From assembly GCF_025642155.1 (NCBI RefSeq), contig NZ_CP106798.1, positions 8,370,001 through 8,434,000 on the forward strand: a stretch of 64,000 nt of DNA, in the 5' to 3' direction. The stretch comes from Streptomyces sp. HUAS 15-9 (lineage in GTDB: Bacteria > Actinomycetota > Actinomycetes > Streptomycetales > Streptomycetaceae). This document shows positions 59,060 to 64,000 of the stretch, piece by piece; the first letter of the stretch is position 1; each line of letters opens with the position of its first letter. Under the pieces are notes generated by a model, which was given only the letters and a program-made list of their open reading frames with translations, had not been told where the DNA came from and did not search any database. A program made the translations under genes and the position numbers.

Positions 59060-59731
59060 ATGAAGTCCATGCCCAAGGAGCCGGCAGATCTCGTACGAGC
59101 CCTCGGAGCCGCCGGGATCAGGGACGAGCGACTGCTCGAAGTCGTGCGAACAACGCCTCGGGCGGCATTCGTCCCGGCCGGACACGAGGCCGACGCCTAC
59201 CGCGACGTACCCATAGCGATCGGGCAGGGACAGGTCACCACCCAGCCGTCGCTGTCCGCCATGATGATCGAGAGCCTCGGTCTGGACGGCAGCGAGCACG
59301 TCCTCGAGATCGGTACCGGCCTCGGCTTCCAGACCGCGCTGCTCGCCCGGCTGGCCGCCGACGTGGTCAGCATCGAGACCCGGCCGGGCATCGCCCACCA
59401 GGCGCGGGAGAACCTCGCACGCCAGGGCGTACGGAACGTGGACTTGCGGATCGGCGACGGCAGCGGCGGCGTGCCCGACCGCGCTCCGTACGACGCCGTC
59501 CTCGTGTCCGCCGCGTACCCGGACGTGCCCGCGCCCCTGGCCGCGCAGGTACGGCCGCGCGGCCGCCTGGTGCAGCCCATCGGTCCCGGCGGGCACGAGC
59601 AGGTGGTGTGCTTCGAGCGCACCTCATCGGGGCTGGAGCAGGTGCGGATGGTGACCGGGGCGTGCTTCGTGCGACTGCAGGGGCAATACGCCTTTCCGCC
59701 GGGCGACGCGGAGTTCCCTACGCGTCCATGA
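59060..59731 (+). CDS. pcm: Protein-L-isoaspartate O-methyltransferase
   Basis: A 223-residue PCMT that repairs isoaspartyl residues in proteins using SAM. Motifs are IGQGQVTTQPSLSAMMIESL, VLEIGTGLGFQTALLARL, VVSIETRPGIAHQARENL and GDGSGGVPDRAPYDAVLVSAA. ATG at 59060 or 59069 is the likely start. It is divergent from the sensor phosphatase and its 3' end overlaps the facing PP2C gene by 14 bases. Confidence 0.92.
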   Translation: MKSMPKEPADLVRALGAAGIRDERLLEVVRTTPRAAFVPAGHEADAYRDVPIAIGQGQVTTQPSLSAMMIESLGLDGSEHVLEIGTGLGFQTALLARLAADVVSIETRPGIAHQARENLARQGVRNVDLRIGDGSGGVPDRAPYDAVLVSAAYPDVPAPLAAQVRPRGRLVQPIGPGGHEQVVCFERTSSGLEQVRMVTGACFVRLQGQYAFPPGDAEFPTRP

Positions 59732-60497
59732 CGCGTACGACCGCCAGCGTGATGTTGTCGGGGCCGCCCGCCTCGATGGCGGCCTTCCACAGCTCGACCG
59801 CCGCACGGCCGTCGTCGTGCTCCCGCATCACGTCGTCGATCATATCCGGCGGCACCGGATCGGTCAGACCGTCCGTGCAGATGAGGTAGCGGTCACCGAG
59901 CGCCAGGGAGGCGGTTGCCACATGCGGCTGGACGGCGCGGTACGTGCCGGTGCCGCCCAGGCACTGCGTCACGAGGGAGGTGGTGCGCCGCCCGGGTCCC
60001 AGCGGAGGGGAGTCGTCGACGCTGACCTGGAGCAGTCCGCGACTGGAGGCCGCGAAGACCCGGCTGTCGCCCACGTTGAACACCAGGAGCGAGCCGGGCT
60101 GTACGACAGCGCCGGCGATCGTCGTCCCCATGGTGGTGAGCTCGCTTCCCTCGTCGCCGCCGGAGGCCAGGTAGACGGCCCGGTTGCAGTCGTTCAGTGC
60201 GTCGCGGACGGCGTCCTCGCTGCTCAGGGCGGGACCGATCGACGCGATCCGGCGGACCACCAGGGCGCTGGCCACGTCGCCGCCGGGATGCCCGCCGAGC
60301 CCGTCCGCGACGGCGACGACGAGAGGCGTCGCGAGCGGGAAGTACAGCGTCTGCGGGCTCTCGGTCACCGTGGCGCACAGCGTCCACGGTCCGATGACGA
60401 GGCTGTCCTCGTTCCGGGAGCGCAGCAGCCCGGGATGGCTCAGCGCACTCACCGCCACGTACGGCACGGAACGCCACCGCCTTCCCGCACCGGGCAC
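59718..60497 (-). CDS. PP2C-type Ser/Thr protein phosphatase
   Basis: A phosphatase of about 250-259 residues with the PP2C metal motifs: HPGLLRSRNEDSL, VAVADGLGGHPGGDVAS, MGTTIAGAVVQ, FNVGDSRVF, ICTDGLTDPV and GGPDNITLAVV. It lacks membrane segments. It could reverse kinase action in the same region. The start is uncertain: GTG at 60497 gives the full frame, and GTG at 60467 starts just before the conserved core. Confidence 0.9.
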   Translation of the reverse strand: MPGAGRRWRSVPYVAVSALSHPGLLRSRNEDSLVIGPWTLCATVTESPQTLYFPLATPLVVAVADGLGGHPGGDVASALVVRRIASIGPALSSEDAVRDALNDCNRAVYLASGGDEGSELTTMGTTIAGAVVQPGSLLVFNVGDSRVFAASSRGLLQVSVDDSPPLGPGRRTTSLVTQCLGGTGTYRAVQPHVATASLALGDRYLICTDGLTDPVPPDMIDDVMREHDDGRAAVELWKAAIEAGGPDNITLAVVRVMDA

Positions 60498-60613
60498 ACA
60501 GCCCTAGGTCGGCCGATGGTCATGCATCAAGGGTAGGCGTGCTCGACATGACTCCCGCAAGTCGCGGCGTTACGTTGGCTGCGACAGCGGAAGGCGCGAG
60601 GCGGGAGCTCGCC

Positions 60614-63600
60614 ATGGGCCTGCGGCAGTGGATCGACGGCTGGCCGGTGTACCGGCAGATCACCGGTGACGACGCACTGGGCAGGGGAAGCGCGGCCCGC
60701 TCGCGCGGCACCGAGCAGCTGTCCGCGCGTACCGAGCGGGCCGACAGGGTTGTACGGTCCGTGTGCCCGTACTGTGCCGTGGGCTGCGGCCAGAAGGTAT
60801 TCGTCGAGGACGAGAAGGTCATCCAGATCGAGGGCGACCCGGACTCCCCGATCTCACGCGGCCGGCTGTGCCCCAAGGGCTCGGCCAGCAAGCAGCTGGT
60901 GACCGGCCCCGGCCGGATCAGCGCCGTCCTCCACCGGCCACCGCACGGCGCGGGATGGGAGCGGATCCCGCTCGACCGGGCGATGGACATGATCGCCGAC
61001 CGGGTCCTCGAGACCCGTCGGCAGACCTGGCAGGACACGCACCACGGTGTTCCCGTCCGGCGCACGCTCGGCATCGCCTCCCTCGGCGGAGCGACGCTGG
61101 ACAACGAAGAGAACTACCTGATGAAGAAGCTCTACACGGCGCTGGGCGCGATCCAGATCGAGAACCAGGCGCGGATTTGACACTCCGCCACCGTCCCCGG
61201 TCTGGGGACCTCGTTCGGCCGTGGCGGAGCCACGACGTTCCAGCAGGACCTGGCCGAGGCCGACTGCATCGTCATCCAGGGCTCGAACATGGCCGAGTGC
61301 CATCCGGTCGGCTTCCAGTGGGTGATGGAGGCCAAGGAACGCGGCGCCACGATCATCCACGTCGACCCCCGCTTCACCCGCACCAGCGCGCTCGCGGACG
61401 TCCATGTCCCGCTCCGGGCCGGATCCGACATCGCCTTCCTCGGCGCCCTGATCAACCATGTGCTGAGCAACGACAAGGACTTCCGCGAGTACGTGGTCGC
61501 CTACACCAACGCCCCGGCGATCCTGCGCGAGGACTTCGCCGACACCGAGGACCTGGACGGGCTGTTCTCCGGCTACGACCCGGACAGCCGCCACTACGAC
61601 ACCACCAGCTGGATGTACGAGGGCGCGCGGGTCGCGGCCGCGGCCGGCGAGCGGGACCAGTGGCGGACATCGGGGGAGGAGGGCGAGCGGGGCACGGCTG
61701 CCGGACACCAGCACGGAGGGCGGGAGGCGCACGAGAGCTCCCGTTCGCAGTCGTACGGCTCCGGCGGCCCCGCCCTGAGCGGGAAGCCGGCCATGGACCC
61801 GACGCTGCGACACCCGCGCTGTGTGTACCAGGTGCTCAAGCGCCATTTCGCCCGCTACACACCGGAGTTGGTCGAGGACGTCTGTGGCGTTCCCCGCGAG
61901 CTGTTCGCCCAGGTGGCCGAGGCCATCACCACCAACTCGGGACGCGAACGCACCACGGCACTGTGCTACTCCGTCGGCTGGACCCAGCACACCGTCGGGG
62001 TGCAGTACATCCGGACCGCGTCCATCCTGCAGACGCTGCTGGGCAACATCGGCCGGCCGGGCGGCGGCATCCTGGCACTGCGCGGGCACGCCAGCATCCA
62101 GGGCTCCACGGACGTACCGACGCTGTTCGACCTGCTGCCCGGCTACATCCCCATGCCGCACGCCCATCAGCACCAGGACCTGGACGCGTTCGTGGCCGCG
62201 GACGCCGGCACCACCGGCTTCTGGGGCAACATGCGCGCGTACACGGTGAGTCTGCTCAAGGCGTGGTGGGGAGAAGCGGCCACCGAGGAGAACGACTACC
62301 GCTTCGACTGGCTGCCCCGTCTGACCGGCGACCACGGCACCTACCAGACCGTGCTCAACCAGCTCTCGGGGCAGTGCAAGGGGTACTTCCTCGTCGGCGA
62401 GAACCCCGCGGTCGGCTCGGCCAACGGCAAGCTCCAGCGCCTCGGCCTGGCGAACCTGGACTGGCTGGTGGTGCGCGACCTGCGGCTGATCGAGAGCGCG
62501 ACCTTCTGGAAGGACGGCCCGGAGATCGAGACCGGTGAGCTGCGCACCGAGGAGATCCCGACGGAGGTGTTCTTCCTGCCGGCCGCGGCGCACACGGAGA
62601 AGAACGGCAGCTTCACCAACACCCAGCGGCTGCTGCAGTGGCACCACGCGGCGGTCGAGCCGCCCGGCGACGCCCGCAGCGACCTGTGGTTCTACCACCA
62701 CCTCGGACGGATCATCAGGGAGAAGCTCGCCGGATCCACCGACCCACGCGACCGCCCCCTGCTCGACCTCACCTGGGACTACCCGACGTCGGGCCCGCTG
62801 GCCGAACCGAGCGCCGACGCCGTCCTGGCCGAGATCAACGGGTACGGGCCGGACGGGCAGCCCCTGTCGACGTACACCCAGCTGCGCGACGACGGCTCCA
62901 CCTCCTGCGGAGTCTGGATCTACTGTGGGGTCCACGCCGACGGGCACAACCATGCGGCGAACCGCCGACCGCGCGACGAACAGAGCCGGGTCGCCCCCGA
63001 CTGGGGCTGGGCCTGGCCGGCCAACCGCCGCATCCTCTACAACCGGGCGTCGGCCGACCCCGAGGGACGACCGTGGAGCGAACGCAAGCGGTATGTGTGG
63101 TGGGACGCCGGACAAGGCCGGTGGACCGGGGACGACATCCCGGACTTCGAGGCCGACAAACCGCCCGACTACCGGCCGCCGCCGGACGCGAGGGCCCAGG
63201 ACGCCCTGGCCGGCACCGACCCGTTCATCATGCAGAGCGACGGCCGCGCCTGGCTGTTCGCACCGGCCGGACTGGCCGACGGCCCGCTGCCCGCACACTA
63301 CGAGCCCTACGAGTCGCCGGTGGACAACCCGCTGTACGGCCGGCAGACGAACCCCACGCTCCAGGCCTACGACCACCCGGCCAACCCGTACCACCCGGCA
63401 GGCAGCCCGGTGTATCCGTACGTGTTCACCACCTACCGCCTCACCGAGCACCACACGGCCGGCGGCATGAGCCGTACGCTGCCCTATCTGTCCGAGCTGC
63501 AGCCGGAGTTCTTCTGCGAGGTCTCCCCGGAACTCGCCACGGAGCGACGCCTGAAGCACCTGGGCTGGGCGACCATCACCACGGCCCGCACGGCGGTCGA

Positions 63601-63922
63601 GGCGAGAGTGTTGGTGACCGACCGCATCAAATCCCTGCGGATCCGCGGCCGCACCATCCACCAGGTGGGGATCCCCTACCACTGGGGTCCGGACGGGCTG
63701 TCCACGGGTGACTCGGCCAACGACCTGCTGTCCGTGGTGCTCGACCCGAACGTACGCATCCAGGAGTGCAAGGCGGCGACCTGCGACATCAGGCCGGGCA
63801 GGCGCCCACGTGGCCCGGCGCTCGGCGCCCACGTGGCGGCCTGCCGGCGGCGCGCCGGCCTGCCGGACGACAGCCCGCCGGGCGACGACACCCCACAGGG
63901 CCCAGGAGAGGGGCAGCCATGA
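60614..63922 (+). CDS. Formate dehydrogenase alpha subunit, selenoprotein (UGA = Sec189)
   Basis: A molybdenum/tungsten formate dehydrogenase of 1,102 residues, if the in-frame TGA at 61178-61180 is read as selenocysteine. The N-terminus has the [4Fe-4S] motif CPYCAVGCGQKV with the last Cys in GRLCPKG. The TGA lies in ENQARI-U-HSATVPGLGTSFGRGG, exactly where FdnG/FdhF enzymes hold the catalytic Sec before HxxTV. The frame continues to molybdopterin-binding regions (GNIGRPGGGILALRGHASIQGSTDVPTL, GENPAVGSANGK, EKNGSFTNTQRLLQWH) and a normal C-terminal domain. A SECIS hairpin follows the TGA. ATG at 60614 has GGGAG upstream. The protein oxidises formate to carbon dioxide. The overlapping next gene is probably its electron-transfer partner. 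No selenium genes (selA, selB, selC, selD) are in the window. Confidence 0.92.
61178..61229 (+). promoter_or_regulatory. Selenocysteine UGA codon and SECIS element
   Basis: The TGA is followed by a hairpin with outer stem CTCCGCCAC (61183-61191) paired to GTGGCGGAG (61221-61229) and an upper stem GTCCCC (61193-61198) paired to GGGGAC (61204-61209). The top loop is GGTCT, the same as in E. coli fdhF, where SelB binds it. The loop begins 18 bases after the TGA, which is also the spacing in fdhF. The stems are kept although the bases differ, and the element is inside the coding sequence. Confidence 0.9.
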
Positions 63923-64000
63923 CCACCGCGGACCACAACAGGCTGTCCGGCCCGCTGGCCGACCCCGCCGCGGACGCCGGTTACCCGGACACCCACCCGC
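63919..64000 (+). CDS. Start of the next gene, probably formate dehydrogenase iron-sulfur subunit
   Basis: The ATG at 63919 overlaps the alpha-subunit stop by four bases and has AGGAGAGGGG upstream. Only 27 residues are visible (MTTADHNRLSGPLADPAADA...), with no cluster motif yet. Tight coupling and the usual gene order suggest the FdhB-type iron-sulfur subunit. The window edge cuts it. Confidence 0.6.
   Translation, partial: MTTADHNRLSGPLADPAADAGYPDTHP

Noticed and set aside
60539..61180. Two separate genes: a short formate dehydrogenase fragment ending at TGA and a second one starting at 61289
   Set aside because: Homology is continuous across the TGA, which lies at the selenocysteine position and has a SECIS hairpin. 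Reading it as one selenoprotein explains everything.

Overview
The window is high-GC actinobacterial DNA and almost certainly comes from a Streptomyces. The signs are GC-rich third codon positions, GTG and TTG starts, a rare TTA leucine codon in the large peptide synthetase, a DasR-type operator before a chitinase, and SpoIIE-family phosphatases of Streptomyces architecture. I saw no rRNA, tRNA, CRISPR array or insertion sequence.

Positions 1 to about 34,900 are most of a biosynthetic cluster for a glycopeptide-like, oxidatively cross-linked aromatic peptide. The left edge cuts an NRPS that ends in an epimerisation domain. It is followed by a 4,322-residue NRPS (C-A-T, C-A-T, C-A-T, X domain, decayed A domain, thioesterase), three tandem Oxy-type P450s with a ferredoxin, a lipoprotein/adaptor/MacB-type efflux set, a fusion of a decayed hydroxymandelate oxidase to the HpgT aminotransferase, DpgA-DpgB-DpgC for 3,5-dihydroxyphenylglycine, an alpha/beta hydrolase, an MbtH protein and an ABC exporter. 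Facing this run is a minus-strand operon of secreted arylsulfate sulfotransferase, type III PKS and PAPS-dependent sulfotransferase. That is the gene set of the two-step sulfate shuttle known from caprazamycin (cpz4, cpz6, cpz8). I read the locus as a peptide cluster that may sulfate its product by an aryl-sulfate carrier. No glycosyltransferase, halogenase or HmaS gene is visible here.

Positions 35,165 to 42,421 hold gluconokinase, a type II NADH dehydrogenase, a GMC oxidoreductase, a secreted PQQ-type sugar dehydrogenase and divergent pqqA-C-D-E. This looks like a direct sugar-oxidation module, although pqqB is not here. Positions 42,437 to 51,749 are mixed: a small Cys-containing protein, an unusual methyltransferase-Nudix-PCMT fusion reading in frame into a monooxygenase-like domain, a metallo-beta-lactamase-fold hydrolase, a CBM2-FnIII-GH18 chitinase, an AMIN-like secreted protein, a uronate-dehydrogenase-like enzyme, a frameshifted trypsin/VMAP-like protease with a possible upstream remnant, and a single-domain LuxR regulator.

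Positions 52,047 to 60,497 are a signalling region: two SpoIIE-type PP2C phosphatases with sensor and anti-sigma-like ATPase domains, a soluble Ser/Thr kinase, a small Cys/Phe/His-rich secreted protein, a protein-isoaspartate methyltransferase and a PP2C phosphatase. The right end carries a molybdopterin formate dehydrogenase alpha subunit whose in-frame UGA is followed by a near-textbook bacterial SECIS hairpin, so it should be read as one selenoprotein. The next gene, probably the iron-sulfur subunit, is cut by the window edge.
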